The notes: generated from the sequence alone by a model not told the origin. A stretch of DNA of 64,000 nucleotides from Flavobacterium sp. MedPE-SWcel (GCA_001874325.1 MPCW01000004.1:62001-126000); one strand, 5' to 3'. Numbered from the stretch's first letter, positions 27,765-37,760 are shown. Numbers and translations: made by a program.

Positions 27765-29203
27765 TTACAAAAATAGCTTGGAGAAACATTTGGTTTAAAC
27801 CACTTAACACACTGCTTAGTATAATACTACTTACAGCAAGTGTTGCAATCATTACATTACTAATATTGCTGCAAGAGCAGTTCGAGAAAAAATTTAATAG
27901 CAATATAGATGGTATCGATCTAGTGTTAGGTGCACAAGGTAGTCCGTTACAATTAATATTATCATCGGTTTATCAAGTTGATGCTCCTACAGGAAATATA
28001 AGTTATACAGAAGCTAAGCAATGGATGGATCACCCATTTGTAGAAACAGCAATACCATTAGCATTTGGCGATAATTATAAAGGCTTTCGTATTGTGGGGA
28101 CTACTCCAGATTATTTAGAAAAATATAATGCTACAGTAGAAGAAGGAAAGGTATTCAATAAAAAATTTGAAGTAGTAGTAGGTAACGCAATAGCTGAAAA
28201 AATGCAGCTTAAAATAGGTGATACTTTTTTTGGAACTCACGGAGATAGTAAAGAAGGAGATGTACATGATAATCAAGCTTATACTATTGTAGGAATTGCT
28301 AGTAAAACAGATAAGGTTGTTGATAATCTTATATTATGTAACGTACAAAGTGTTTGGACAATGCATGACCATGAGGGACACGATCATGAAGGTCATGACC
28401 ATGGCGATGAAGCAGAAAGCCATGAAGGACACAATCACGAGGTGCATGATCATGAAGTAGCCGCAGCATCAACGGATAATCATGAAGGACATGATCATGG
28501 CGATGAAATAGAAAGTCATGAAGGACATAATCACGAAGATCATGAGGAAGCGATAACATCAGTAGATAATCATGAGGGGCACGAACACGAAGGCCATGAC
28601 CACGCAACAGAAGATACACACGATCATGAAGAAGAAGCTATTGTAAATTATGAGGGGAAAGAAATAACGGCTGTATTAGTAAAGATGAAAAATAAAATGG
28701 CTATTTTCTCTTGGCAACGTATGATACCTATGAATACTAAAATGCAAGCAGCATCACCAGGTTTAGAAATCAACCGTTTATTTTCATTATTTGGTATAGG
28801 TTTACAGGCTTTACAATATTTAGCTTATGGTATTATGTTAATTTCAGGAATTAGCATTTTTATAGCATTATTTAATACCTTAAAAGAAAGAAAGTACGAG
28901 TTCGCTTTACTACGTGTAAATGGAGCAAGTCGCCTTCAATTATTAATATTAGTACTTATAGAAAGTTTACTTTTGTGTATTACTGGTTTCTTGTTTGGAA
29001 CGATTGTTGGGAGAGTAGCATTAATGCTCATTTCAGGTTCATCAGAAGAAGAATTTAAAATGTCATTTAATCCATTCGAATTTGTTTGGGATAAAGAAGG
29101 GTATTTGTTCTTACTCACTATTTTTGTGGGTATTTTAGCAGCAGTAATACCAGCAGTAAAAGCATATAGTTTAAACATATCAAAAACACTCGCAAATGCG
29201 TAA
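27761..29203 (+). CDS. FtsX-type ABC transporter permease with His-rich extracytoplasmic insert
   Basis: N-terminal TM plus MacB_PCD-like region and C-terminal FtsX TMs; overlaps the ATPase stop by 4 bp; His/Asp/Glu repeat in the middle. Confidence 0.88.
   Translation: MITKIAWRNIWFKPLNTLLSIILLTASVAIITLLILLQEQFEKKFNSNIDGIDLVLGAQGSPLQLILSSVYQVDAPTGNISYTEAKQWMDHPFVETAIPLAFGDNYKGFRIVGTTPDYLEKYNATVEEGKVFNKKFEVVVGNAIAEKMQLKIGDTFFGTHGDSKEGDVHDNQAYTIVGIASKTDKVVDNLILCNVQSVWTMHDHEGHDHEGHDHGDEAESHEGHNHEVHDHEVAAASTDNHEGHDHGDEIESHEGHNHEDHEEAITSVDNHEGHEHEGHDHATEDTHDHEEEAIVNYEGKEITAVLVKMKNKMAIFSWQRMIPMNTKMQAASPGLEINRLFSLFGIGLQALQYLAYGIMLISGISIFIALFNTLKERKYEFALLRVNGASRLQLLILVLIESLLLCITGFLFGTIVGRVALMLISGSSEEEFKMSFNPFEFVWDKEGYLFLLTIFVGILAAVIPAVKAYSLNISKTLANA
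28361..28640 (+). repeat. His-rich (HEGHDH) coding repeat within the permease
   Basis: About 30-32-aa units (HEGHDHGDExESHEGHNHE...), roughly 25 His in about 92 residues. Confidence 0.9.
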
Positions 29204-29699
29204 AACAATATTTATATTATCTACAGTTATTATATCAGGATTTTTATTAATGTCAGTAGGTACACCGTCGTTAAATAAAGGACAGCTTTCTAATAAAGAT
29301 TTTTCAGAATATACTACGTTTTCAGATACACTTAGTTGGAAGTTATTAGGTAGAATAAAATATGAAAAAAAAGCCAGTAAAGACTATCCAGGAGGCATAA
29401 TGTACCCAATAATTAATGAAACGCTGAAAACAAAAAACAAGAAAGAAATTGTAATGAGCGGTTTTATTATCCCTATTGATAATAAAAACTATGCGTTAAG
29501 TAAAAATGTATTTGCATCATGCTTTTTTTGCGGCCAGGCAGGCCCTGAAACGGTTATGGGAATTAAGTTTGAAGATGAATCAATACGTCTTAAAACAGAT
29601 CAATATGTAACTTTAAAAGGGAACTTTCGTTATAACGATAGTGATGTTGACGATTGGGTTTACCATATAGAAAATGCAATTATTGTAAAAGGAGAATAA
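29196..29699 (+). CDS. DUF3299-like exported protein with CxxC motif
   Basis: 167 aa; signal peptide; 'MSGFIIPIDNKNYALSKNVFASCFFCGQAGPETVM'; overlaps the permease stop. Confidence 0.55.
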   Translation: MRKTIFILSTVIISGFLLMSVGTPSLNKGQLSNKDFSEYTTFSDTLSWKLLGRIKYEKKASKDYPGGIMYPIINETLKTKNKKEIVMSGFIIPIDNKNYALSKNVFASCFFCGQAGPETVMGIKFEDESIRLKTDQYVTLKGNFRYNDSDVDDWVYHIENAIIVKGE

Positions 29700-30389
29700 A
29701 TGCAATTAGTTAATAAAAAAGATGTTTTTTTTGATTTAGACCATACATTATGGGATTTCGAAAAAAACTCAGCGCTAGCTTTCGAAACAATATTACGTAA
29801 GCATAATGTAGCTGTTGATATTTCTGAATTTATAAAACAATATGTTCCTATAAATTTACAATACTGGAGGCTATATCGCGATGCTAAAATTACACAACAA
29901 GAACTTAGGTATGGTAGGTTAAAAGATGCCTTTGATATATTAGAGTTTGAAGTTGATGATAGTACTATAAATATCCTATCTGACGATTATATTAAATATT
30001 TACCTACATATAATCATTTGTATGATGGAGCTATTGAAGTGTTAGATTATTTAAAGCCAAAGTATAATTTACATATTATTACAAATGGTTTTCAGGGAGT
30101 GCAAGATGGAAAGCTTCAAAACTCAAATATTCATCATTATTTTGATACCGTAACTAATTCTGAATTAGCAGGGTGTAAAAAACCACATCCCGCTATTTTC
30201 GAGTATGCACTTAATAGCGCTAATGCTGAAAAACACACTAGTGTAATGATTGGAGATTGTATTGAAGCTGATGTTCAAGGCGCGATCGATTTTGGTCTAG
30301 AAGCAATATATTTTAATGAATTTAATAAAGAAGCCGATGCTTCTATCAAACAAGTAAATCACTTACTTGACCTTAAAAACTTACTATAA
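29700..30389 (+). CDS. YjjG-family noncanonical pyrimidine nucleotidase (HAD superfamily)
   Basis: FFDLDHTLWDFEKNS, ITNGFQGVQDGKL, KKPHPAIFEYAL, MIGDCIEADVQGA motifs. Confidence 0.92.
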   Translation: MQLVNKKDVFFDLDHTLWDFEKNSALAFETILRKHNVAVDISEFIKQYVPINLQYWRLYRDAKITQQELRYGRLKDAFDILEFEVDDSTINILSDDYIKYLPTYNHLYDGAIEVLDYLKPKYNLHIITNGFQGVQDGKLQNSNIHHYFDTVTNSELAGCKKPHPAIFEYALNSANAEKHTSVMIGDCIEADVQGAIDFGLEAIYFNEFNKEADASIKQVNHLLDLKNLL

Positions 30390-30394
30390 TTCTT

Positions 30395-31096
30395 ATGAAG
30401 AAAATTATACTACTACTTTGTTTCTCGCTAACAATATCTATGTTTTCACAAAGTATAGGTGACTATAAATACCTAGTTGTACCTGAAAGATTTGAATTTC
30501 AGAGTGAATCGGGAGAGTTTGATTTAAACGAATTGACTAAAAAAATGTTCGAGAGAGAAGGCTTTGTGGTGTTTTATAGTAAAGATCAAATGCCTCCTGA
30601 ATTAGCATTGGATAAATGTAAAGCAGCATATGTTGACTTGCATAGAGAATCAAACTTTACTAGAACAAGAATGACTATTACGATAACAGATTGTTGGGGT
30701 AGAGTTTTGTTTACTTCTGATGAAGGTGTTAGTAAGGCAAAAGAACATAAAAGAGCTGCTCATGAATCATTAAGAGAAGCATCACATTCATTGTATAAGA
30801 TGGAGGAAGCAACAGATGTTATACTAAGTGATAAAGAGATGGATCATGATCCGACATATGATAGCGATCCTAAGGATAAATCAATTCTTTATGCGTATAA
30901 AGTGAAAAATGGATACCAGTTGTCAAGTATTGATAGAGAAGTATCTTTAAGGATATATAAAACATCTCAATTGGACTTATACATAGCTGTAGGAGAGGAT
31001 AAAAGAGGTGTGCTTCTAAAAGATGATGATAATTGGTTCTTAGAATATTATAAAGACAAAGAGTTGATTATAGAGAAACTAAATATAAAATTTTAG
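30395..31096 (+). CDS. Hypothetical exported protein
   Basis: 233 aa with signal peptide MKKIILLLCFSLTISMFSQS; no recognised domain. Confidence 0.6.
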   Translation: MKKIILLLCFSLTISMFSQSIGDYKYLVVPERFEFQSESGEFDLNELTKKMFEREGFVVFYSKDQMPPELALDKCKAAYVDLHRESNFTRTRMTITITDCWGRVLFTSDEGVSKAKEHKRAAHESLREASHSLYKMEEATDVILSDKEMDHDPTYDSDPKDKSILYAYKVKNGYQLSSIDREVSLRIYKTSQLDLYIAVGEDKRGVLLKDDDNWFLEYYKDKELIIEKLNIKF

Positions 31097-32370
31097 TAAT
31101 TATATTTATCCTTCCAGCGGTTTTTTAGGAAATCGCGAGTACTATTTTCTCGACTATTACTTCCAGGGTCATAAAACTTTGTTTCTGTTATCTCATCAGG
31201 AAGAAACTCTTGCTCTGCAAAATTATTTGCATAGTCATGAGAGTATTTATATTCATCACCATAACCTAGTTCTTTCATTAGTTTAGTTGGTGCATTGCGC
31301 AGGTGTAAGGGTACAGGTAAATCACCTGTTTGTTTTACTGCTTGTTGTGCTTTACCAATAGCCATATAGCTAGCGTTGCTTTTAGGTGATGTAGCTAAAT
31401 ATACTGCACACTGGCTAAGTACTATTCTAGATTCAGGATAACCAATAGTTGTTACTGCCTGAAAAGTATTATTTGCCATAATAAGCGCAGTAGGGTTAGC
31501 ATTTCCTATATCTTCACTAGAGAGGATTAACATACGTCGAGCTATAAACTTTAAATCTTCACCGCCTTCTATCATTCGTGCTAGCCAGTAAACAGCACCA
31601 TTAGGGTCGCTACCACGTATAGATTTTATAAAAGCCGAAATAATATCATAATGCTGTTCACCTGTTTTATCATATAAAACAGTGTGTTTTTGAGCAAGTT
31701 GCATTACTCGGTCATTTGTTATTTCGATAGAATCTCCATCAGTAGCATTTATTACAAGTTCAAAAACATTAAGTAGTTTACGTCCGTCACCACCAGATAG
31801 TTTAAGTAGTGCTTCAGTTTCCTTAAGATTAATGTTTTTGTTCTTTAAAACCGTATCTTTTTCCATAGCACGGTGCAATAATGCTTCTAAATCTTCACGT
31901 GAAAATGGATTAAGAACATATACCTGACATCTTGACAATAATGCAGGGATAACCTCAAAGCTAGGATTTTCAGTTGTAGCCCCAATAAGAGTAACCCAGC
32001 CTTTTTCTACAGCAGCTAGTAACGAATCTTGTTGCGACTTGCTAAAACGGTGTATCTCATCTATAAAAAGTATAGGGTTTTTAGCGGTAAATAAACCACC
32101 ACTTTGTTTTGCTTTTTCTATAACTTCCCTCACCTCTTTTACACCAGAATTGATGGCGCTAAGTACATAAAAAGGTCTTTTAGACTCTTCTGCCATAATC
32201 TGGGCAAGCGTTGTTTTTCCTGTTCCAGGAGGTCCCCATAAAAGTAATGAAGGTATAATGCCTTTGGCGATTTGATGAGTTAGTGAACCTTGTGGTCCTA
32301 CTAAGTGTTGCTGACTTATATATTCAGATAAATTTTGTGGTCGTATGCGTTCTGCCAAAGGTGCTTCCAT
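31093..32370 (-). CDS. rarA: Replication-associated recombination protein A (AAA ATPase)
   Basis: LAERIRPQNLSEYISQQHLVG; GPPGTGKTTLAQ; FIDEIHRFSKSQQD. Confidence 0.95.
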   Translation of the reverse strand: MEAPLAERIRPQNLSEYISQQHLVGPQGSLTHQIAKGIIPSLLLWGPPGTGKTTLAQIMAEESKRPFYVLSAINSGVKEVREVIEKAKQSGGLFTAKNPILFIDEIHRFSKSQQDSLLAAVEKGWVTLIGATTENPSFEVIPALLSRCQVYVLNPFSREDLEALLHRAMEKDTVLKNKNINLKETEALLKLSGGDGRKLLNVFELVINATDGDSIEITNDRVMQLAQKHTVLYDKTGEQHYDIISAFIKSIRGSDPNGAVYWLARMIEGGEDLKFIARRMLILSSEDIGNANPTALIMANNTFQAVTTIGYPESRIVLSQCAVYLATSPKSNASYMAIGKAQQAVKQTGDLPVPLHLRNAPTKLMKELGYGDEYKYSHDYANNFAEQEFLPDEITETKFYDPGSNSRENSTRDFLKNRWKDKYNY

Positions 32371-32465
32371 GGTGTAAAATTACAGATTTATTCGAAAATT
32401 ATATCTTTAGGGTGTATTATAAATTACCAATCTAGCGTTATAGCTTAATAACTAATATTATTTTA

Positions 32466-33329
32466 ATGATTATAGTTTTTAGAATTCTTCTAGTATTTTT
32501 TATTAGTACAGTTACTCTTACTGCACAAGTAAAAACACTTCGCTTTTTAGATGGCCATACAAAACGACCTGTTTACGATGCTGATGTATATACCGATTCA
32601 ACTTTTGTAACTACCACGGGTTATAATGGTAATGTAAAGGTAGATATTGGAGGGGAGTATAGTAATGTGGTTGTTAGCCATATTTCTTATGAAGATAAGG
32701 TTATACCACGCGATTCATTACAAAAAAGAAAGGTTTATAAGTTAAAGAGAAGAATAGGTTTTCTAGATGAAGTTATTATAGATTCTAAGCAGTTGAAAGA
32801 TAGTATGTCTCCTGTGCTTTTAAATTTTGCATGGAATAGTAAGGTCGCAACGTTTATACCATACAGGAGTGATAGTATAATAACAAAATTAAAATTTAGA
32901 GTAATTAACGTTAAGGGGGTGAAAGGTTTAAATTATTTGTCTTTTAAAACTAATTTATACTCCTTTGATACAGTTCGTAAAACACCAAAAGAACCACTAC
33001 TTCCAGAAGATCTTGTTGTAGAGAATAAAGAAGGAAATAAATGGGCAACGATTGATGTTTCTAAATATAATATTAGAACCCCGAAAGAGGGGCTTTGTAT
33101 TGTTTTTATAATATCAGGTCACAAGTTTTATAAAGTAACCTCTATTATGGGAAAAGGAGGAGCAATTCCTGCTGTACCAACATTAAAACATGAAGGTGGA
33201 GTGAGACGAAAAGGATATTCTTATATTTATAAACCAGAATATAAAAATGGAGATAGATCAGGCTATAGATGGGTTACCGTAAAAAGAAGGCGTTACAAAA
33301 TGGAGCTGGAGTTAGAAGGGGAAGACTGA
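32466..33329 (+). CDS. Carboxypeptidase-like regulatory domain / hypothetical exported protein
   Basis: 287 aa; signal peptide then 'VKTLRFLDGHTKRPVYDADVYTDSTFVTTTGYNGNVKVDI', a CarboxypepD_reg-like beta pattern. Confidence 0.55.
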   Translation: MIIVFRILLVFFISTVTLTAQVKTLRFLDGHTKRPVYDADVYTDSTFVTTTGYNGNVKVDIGGEYSNVVVSHISYEDKVIPRDSLQKRKVYKLKRRIGFLDEVIIDSKQLKDSMSPVLLNFAWNSKVATFIPYRSDSIITKLKFRVINVKGVKGLNYLSFKTNLYSFDTVRKTPKEPLLPEDLVVENKEGNKWATIDVSKYNIRTPKEGLCIVFIISGHKFYKVTSIMGKGGAIPAVPTLKHEGGVRRKGYSYIYKPEYKNGDRSGYRWVTVKRRRYKMELELEGED

Positions 33330-33378
33330 CAATTTTACAGTAGTTTTTCTTTGGTTGGTTTTTTGATCCCCAAGAAGT

Positions 33379-34197
33379 ATGAAAGAACACGATAATCGTT
33401 TTAAATTTTCACCATCAGTATTCGCATGGCCATTGTATTTTGTGCTGTTACTGTGGGTGATATATTGGATAGAAATAAAGTATGGGTTAAACCTAAATCA
33501 TTTCGGTGTATACCCTCGTACGTTTAAAGGACTTAGAGGTGTTGTTTTTAGTCCCTTTTTACATGGTGGTTTAGAACATTTATATAATAACTCTGTAGCG
33601 TTGTTGGTGCTGATTGCTGCATTGCGTTATTTTTATAGAAAACATGCTTGGCAAGTAATTATTTATGGTATGCTATTATCAGGAATAATTACGTGGCTTA
33701 TTGGTAGAGAGTCATATCATATTGGGGCAAGTGGACTTATATATGTGCTTGTTAGTTTTATGTTTTTTAAAGGAATACAAACAGGCTATTACCGTCTAGT
33801 AGCATTGTCGTTAACTATAATAATGTTGTATGGAGGAATGATATGGTATGTTTTTCCTGATGTAGAAAAAGGAATTTCTTGGGAGGGGCACCTAGGTGGG
33901 CTTATTACAGGGATATTGTTTTCAAGGCTATATGATGCACCCGATTATCAAAAACCTGTAGTGTACGACTGGGAGAAACCAGAATTCAATCCAGAAGAAG
34001 ATGCTTTCATGAAAAGGTTTGATGAAAACGGAAACTTTGTAAATCCTCCAAAACCAGATCCAGAAGAAGAATTCTCAGATTTAGTTTCGGAGCATACCTC
34101 TGCAACCTTACCACAGCGCATTACTATTGTATATAATTATAACGCCAAACAACCAGAAAAGGAAGAAGGTGGTAATGATGAAGAGTCGTTAAGCTAG
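33379..34197 (+). CDS. Rhomboid family intramembrane serine protease
   Basis: HGGLEHLYNN, YHIGASGLIYVLVSF (GxSG), EGHLGGLITG; multiple TMs. Confidence 0.88.
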   Translation: MKEHDNRFKFSPSVFAWPLYFVLLLWVIYWIEIKYGLNLNHFGVYPRTFKGLRGVVFSPFLHGGLEHLYNNSVALLVLIAALRYFYRKHAWQVIIYGMLLSGIITWLIGRESYHIGASGLIYVLVSFMFFKGIQTGYYRLVALSLTIIMLYGGMIWYVFPDVEKGISWEGHLGGLITGILFSRLYDAPDYQKPVVYDWEKPEFNPEEDAFMKRFDENGNFVNPPKPDPEEEFSDLVSEHTSATLPQRITIVYNYNAKQPEKEEGGNDEESLS

Positions 34198-34207
34198 GTG
34201 AGTTTAA

Positions 34208-34942
34208 TTATCTTCTCTGTCTTACAGCTTCATATAAAAATGCACCACAAGCGACAGATACATTAAGAGATGAAATGCTACCAAACATAGGTAATTTTAC
34301 TTTTTCGTCTACTATTTTTAAAACAGATGGGTTAACACCTCTATCTTCAGATCCCATTATAATTGCTAACGGTTCTGTGAAAGAAACATCATAAATAGTA
34401 TCCTCTGTTTTTTCTGTAGCGGCGATAGTTTTTACACCCGACCCTTGAAGATGAAAAATAGCATCTTTAATATGATCTACTTTACAAATAGGTACATTAA
34501 ATACTGCACCAGCAGATGTTTTTACGGTGTCACCATTAACAGGGGCAGAGCCTTGTTTCTGAACAATAATTCCATCTACACCAGTACATTCTGCTGTACG
34601 GATTATAGCGCCGAAATTACGAGCATCAGATAGTTGATCAAGTATAAGGAAAAGAGGGGTTTTACCACTTTCCATAACTTGCTCTACAAGTGTTTCTAAA
34701 TCGTGAAAAGATATAGGAGATATGGTTGCTACAGCACCTTGATGATTGTTTGGAGTTAAACGATTTAGTTTCTCTACAGGTACATAACTGAAGTTAATAT
34801 TGTTGCGCTTCATTACTTTCATTAAGTCTCGCATCAAGTCACCTTGTGTGTCTTTTTGTACAAAAACTTTATCTACATCTTTACCTGCTTGTATAGCTTC
34901 TATAATAGCTCTAATTCCAAATATTTGGTGCTCTTTTTCCAT
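34208..34942 (-). CDS. rlmB: 23S rRNA (guanosine(2251)-2'-O)-methyltransferase RlmB
   Basis: SpoU fold: ILDQLSDARNFGAIIRTAECTGVDGII; IMGSEDRGVNPSVLKIVDEKVKLPMFGSISSLNVSVACG. Confidence 0.93.
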   Translation of the reverse strand: MEKEHQIFGIRAIIEAIQAGKDVDKVFVQKDTQGDLMRDLMKVMKRNNINFSYVPVEKLNRLTPNNHQGAVATISPISFHDLETLVEQVMESGKTPLFLILDQLSDARNFGAIIRTAECTGVDGIIVQKQGSAPVNGDTVKTSAGAVFNVPICKVDHIKDAIFHLQGSGVKTIAATEKTEDTIYDVSFTEPLAIIMGSEDRGVNPSVLKIVDEKVKLPMFGSISSLNVSVACGAFLYEAVRQRR

Positions 34943-35028
34943 GGTGCAAATATAGTCATTTGAATAGTTTGATTTATGTATTACTCGTTTATTTGATTTT
35001 TAGAGTAAATATATAATGGTTCAGTATC

Positions 35029-36696
35029 CTAAAATTGAGTTTTAAAACTAAGGTGTACAATAGAGTTCGATAGTTTTATTGTGTCGCCTTTAGTACTACC
35101 GTTTGCATATACAATATTAAAGAGACCATTTTTTGTAAGTAGCCCAAAACCAAAACCTAGGCCTAGTAAGCTATCGCTAAGGTCAGATGTTTTGTCTTGA
35201 AAGTAACCGTAATCAGTAATAGAGTATACATATGCGTTAGGAGCGAGTACATAACGATACTCTGCCATTATTGAAGAGTACAGACTCGCTTGTAAACTAT
35301 TCTCGTTAAAACCTCTTATGGAGTTAATACCTCCAAAACGGTAAAGTTCATTAATTATATACGAGTCACTCTTGAGGTAAAAGGTCTCGTTCTTTAGGTT
35401 AATGATATTCCGCTTGTTTAAGTATATGTTTTGCGAGATGTTACTCTCTACAAAATACTGATCAGTATTAGTTGTTTTAGTGTCTCGTTTACCAAAACCA
35501 GCTTTTAAGAATATGGATGTTTTTTTAGGAAACAAAAAGTCGTCAAAAGAATACCCTGTATATTCATAGCTAGAAGTCCAGAATGTACTAGAGTAATCGC
35601 TAAGAGTGCTGTTGTCGAGATTCTGAATATCGACAGATTCTGTTTGTTTGCGTCCTAAATACACACGAGAGTTATAACTGAAATAATAACCAAGGTTAAG
35701 GTCAGTAACTGTAGTTTGAAAAGTACTATCTTGTTTAAAGATATTTAAACTAGCTTTTATACCTATAGGACTTTTAAAAACATAAGGTAGTTCTATCGAG
35801 GTATTAAAGGTAGTTTGCTCTTCTCCATTATTCTTCCAGTATAAGTTGAATTTCTCCCCAGAGTTTAATACGTTATTTAGTAATAAATCAAGGTATCCGT
35901 TAAATCGAACTTTTCCGCTTTCATCATCATTAGAAAAACCAATGAAACCATCAAAAGTATTCGGTTTTGCTTTTTGTAGGTATGCATATACCTTAGTTGT
36001 GTCTTCTTTAAATAAAATTTCAGGATAACGTACTTGGCTTACAAAACGAATAGCGTTAAAATCATTATAGACTCTTTGTAGGTTTTCACGGTTAAAAACT
36101 TTGCCTTTATACTTCCTCAATATATTACGACGTACACCTTCGGGGAATTTGTCATACCCTTCTAAAACTAATCCGTCGAGTGTTCGTTTCTTTTCTATAG
36201 TAACAGCTAACTGTGTGTGTAACGAGTTTGATTTTATCTCGTGGTTGGTGAGTTGTAAGTTGCTTAGTGAATATCCTTTTTTTTCTAACAGAGCTATCTT
36301 ACTATTCATGAAACTTTCTGTTTCTGCTATAGGCAATAGTATAGTGTCTTTACTGATTTTTAGATACTCTTTCTCCTTTTCGGTAAGTCTACCAGTATAT
36401 ATATGTATAGTGTTTGTTTTTTTACCTACAGAGAAAGTATAGTTAAAAACAGAGTCATTTGCTTTAATGTGTGCGGTTTCTTGGTTTTCTAAGTAACCAA
36501 TAGTCATAAGTGTTTGAGAAAGCCGAGATGTTTCATCAATAATAGATTTAGCATTCTCATGTATCTTATTGTAAGATACTGAGTCTATGATTTTTGTTTC
36601 TCTGGCGTTCTTACCCTCAACCTTTAGATAAAGATTTTGTGACTTTGCTGAGAAGAAAAGAAGAAAAGATAAAAATATGAAGAGTTTTTTTTTCAA
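35029..36696 (-). CDS. BamA/TamA-family outer membrane protein (POTRA plus beta-barrel)
   Basis: 555 aa, signal peptide, 'LNDFNAIRFVSQVRYPEILF' POTRA-like, 'YRFGGINSIRGFNENSLQASLYSSIMAEYRY' conserved barrel RGF motif. Confidence 0.78.
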   Translation of the reverse strand: MKKKLFIFLSFLLFFSAKSQNLYLKVEGKNARETKIIDSVSYNKIHENAKSIIDETSRLSQTLMTIGYLENQETAHIKANDSVFNYTFSVGKKTNTIHIYTGRLTEKEKEYLKISKDTILLPIAETESFMNSKIALLEKKGYSLSNLQLTNHEIKSNSLHTQLAVTIEKKRTLDGLVLEGYDKFPEGVRRNILRKYKGKVFNRENLQRVYNDFNAIRFVSQVRYPEILFKEDTTKVYAYLQKAKPNTFDGFIGFSNDDESGKVRFNGYLDLLLNNVLNSGEKFNLYWKNNGEEQTTFNTSIELPYVFKSPIGIKASLNIFKQDSTFQTTVTDLNLGYYFSYNSRVYLGRKQTESVDIQNLDNSTLSDYSSTFWTSSYEYTGYSFDDFLFPKKTSIFLKAGFGKRDTKTTNTDQYFVESNISQNIYLNKRNIINLKNETFYLKSDSYIINELYRFGGINSIRGFNENSLQASLYSSIMAEYRYVLAPNAYVYSITDYGYFQDKTSDLSDSLLGLGFGFGLLTKNGLFNIVYANGSTKGDTIKLSNSIVHLSFKTQF

Positions 36697-36794
36697 TGCA
36701 AAAAATATTGTGCGTAAAAATAACGTAAAAAAACCTGAAAAAATATAAACCTATTTTCTGTTTACAACCTGTTTGAAAATTAATGGATTAAGAT

Positions 36795-36824
36795 TTGTTT
36801 TGTGGGTTTTTATACTTACATTTG
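36795..36824 (+). promoter_or_regulatory. Promoter of str operon (TTG-N19-TAnnTTTG)
   Basis: TTG at 36795-36797, 19-nt spacer, TACATTTG at 36817-36824. Confidence 0.75.
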
Positions 36825-36876
36825 CAACCCGAAAAAAGCGGGAATTATAAATTATAAGAACTTTTTAAGAATAATT

Positions 36877-37257
36877 ATGCCTACAATTCAACAATTAGTA
36901 AGAACAGGGAGAACCCAGATGACTAAGAAGAGTAAATCGGCTGCCTTAGATTCTTGTCCTCAAAGAAGAGGGGTTTGTACGCGTGTTTACACTACTACAC
37001 CAAAGAAACCGAATTCTGCAATGCGTAAAGTTGCAAGGGTTCGTTTGACAAATGGTAATGAAGTGAATGCATACATACCAGGAGAAGGACACAATCTACA
37101 GGAGCACTCGATAGTATTAGTTAGGGGTGGAAGAGTTAAAGATTTACCAGGTGTTAGATACCACATCGTTCGTGGAGCTCTAGATACTGCCGGAGTAAGC
37201 GGTAGATTACAGAGAAGATCTAAGTATGGTGCTAAACGTCCAAAGGACAAAAAGTAA
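36877..37257 (+). CDS. rpsL: 30S ribosomal protein S12
   Basis: [15 protein letters not shown]...[15 protein letters not shown]; true ATG 36877 inside the track ORF. Confidence 0.98.
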   Translation: MPTIQQLVRTGRTQMTKKSKSAALDSCPQRRGVCTRVYTTTPKKPNSAMRKVARVRLTNGNEVNAYIPGEGHNLQEHSIVLVRGGRVKDLPGVRYHIVRGALDTAGVSGRLQRRSKYGAKRPKDKK

Positions 37258-37283
37258 ATTTTAAAGATTTTTAAAGAAAAGAC

Positions 37284-37760
37284 ATGAGAAAAAGACAGGC
37301 CAAAAAAAGACCTCTTTTACCGGATCCAAGATTTAACGATCAGCTGGTAACACGTTTTGTGAATAACTTAATGTGGGACGGTAAGAAATCTACTGCTTTT
37401 AAAGTGTTTTATGATGCAATTGACATCGTAGAGGCTAAGAAGCAAGATGAAGAAAAGACAGCATTAGAAATATGGAAAGACGCGTTAACTAACGTGATGC
37501 CACATGTTGAGGTTAGAAGTCGTAGAGTCGGTGGTTCTACATTTCAGATACCAATGCAAATTCGTCCAGATAGAAAAATATCTATGGCGATGAAGTGGAT
37601 GATACTTTATGCAAGAAAAAGAAATGAAAAATCTATGGCTCAAAGGTTAGCTTCTGAGGTTTTAGCTGCTGCTAAAGAAGAAGGTGCTGCTGTTAAGAAG
37701 AGAGTAGATGTTCATAAAATGGCCGAAGCAAACAAGGCATTCTCTCACTTTAGATTTTAA
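37284..37760 (+). CDS. rpsG: 30S ribosomal protein S7
   Basis: [27 protein letters not shown]. Confidence 0.98.
   Translation: MRKRQAKKRPLLPDPRFNDQLVTRFVNNLMWDGKKSTAFKVFYDAIDIVEAKKQDEEKTALEIWKDALTNVMPHVEVRSRRVGGSTFQIPMQIRPDRKISMAMKWMILYARKRNEKSMAQRLASEVLAAAKEEGAAVKKRVDVHKMAEANKAFSHFRF

Noticed and set aside
28329-28619. 96-aa reverse-strand His/Leu-rich ORF opposite the permease repeat
   Set aside because: Arises because CATGATCATG-type codon repeats are open on both strands; no start context; repeat-driven artefact
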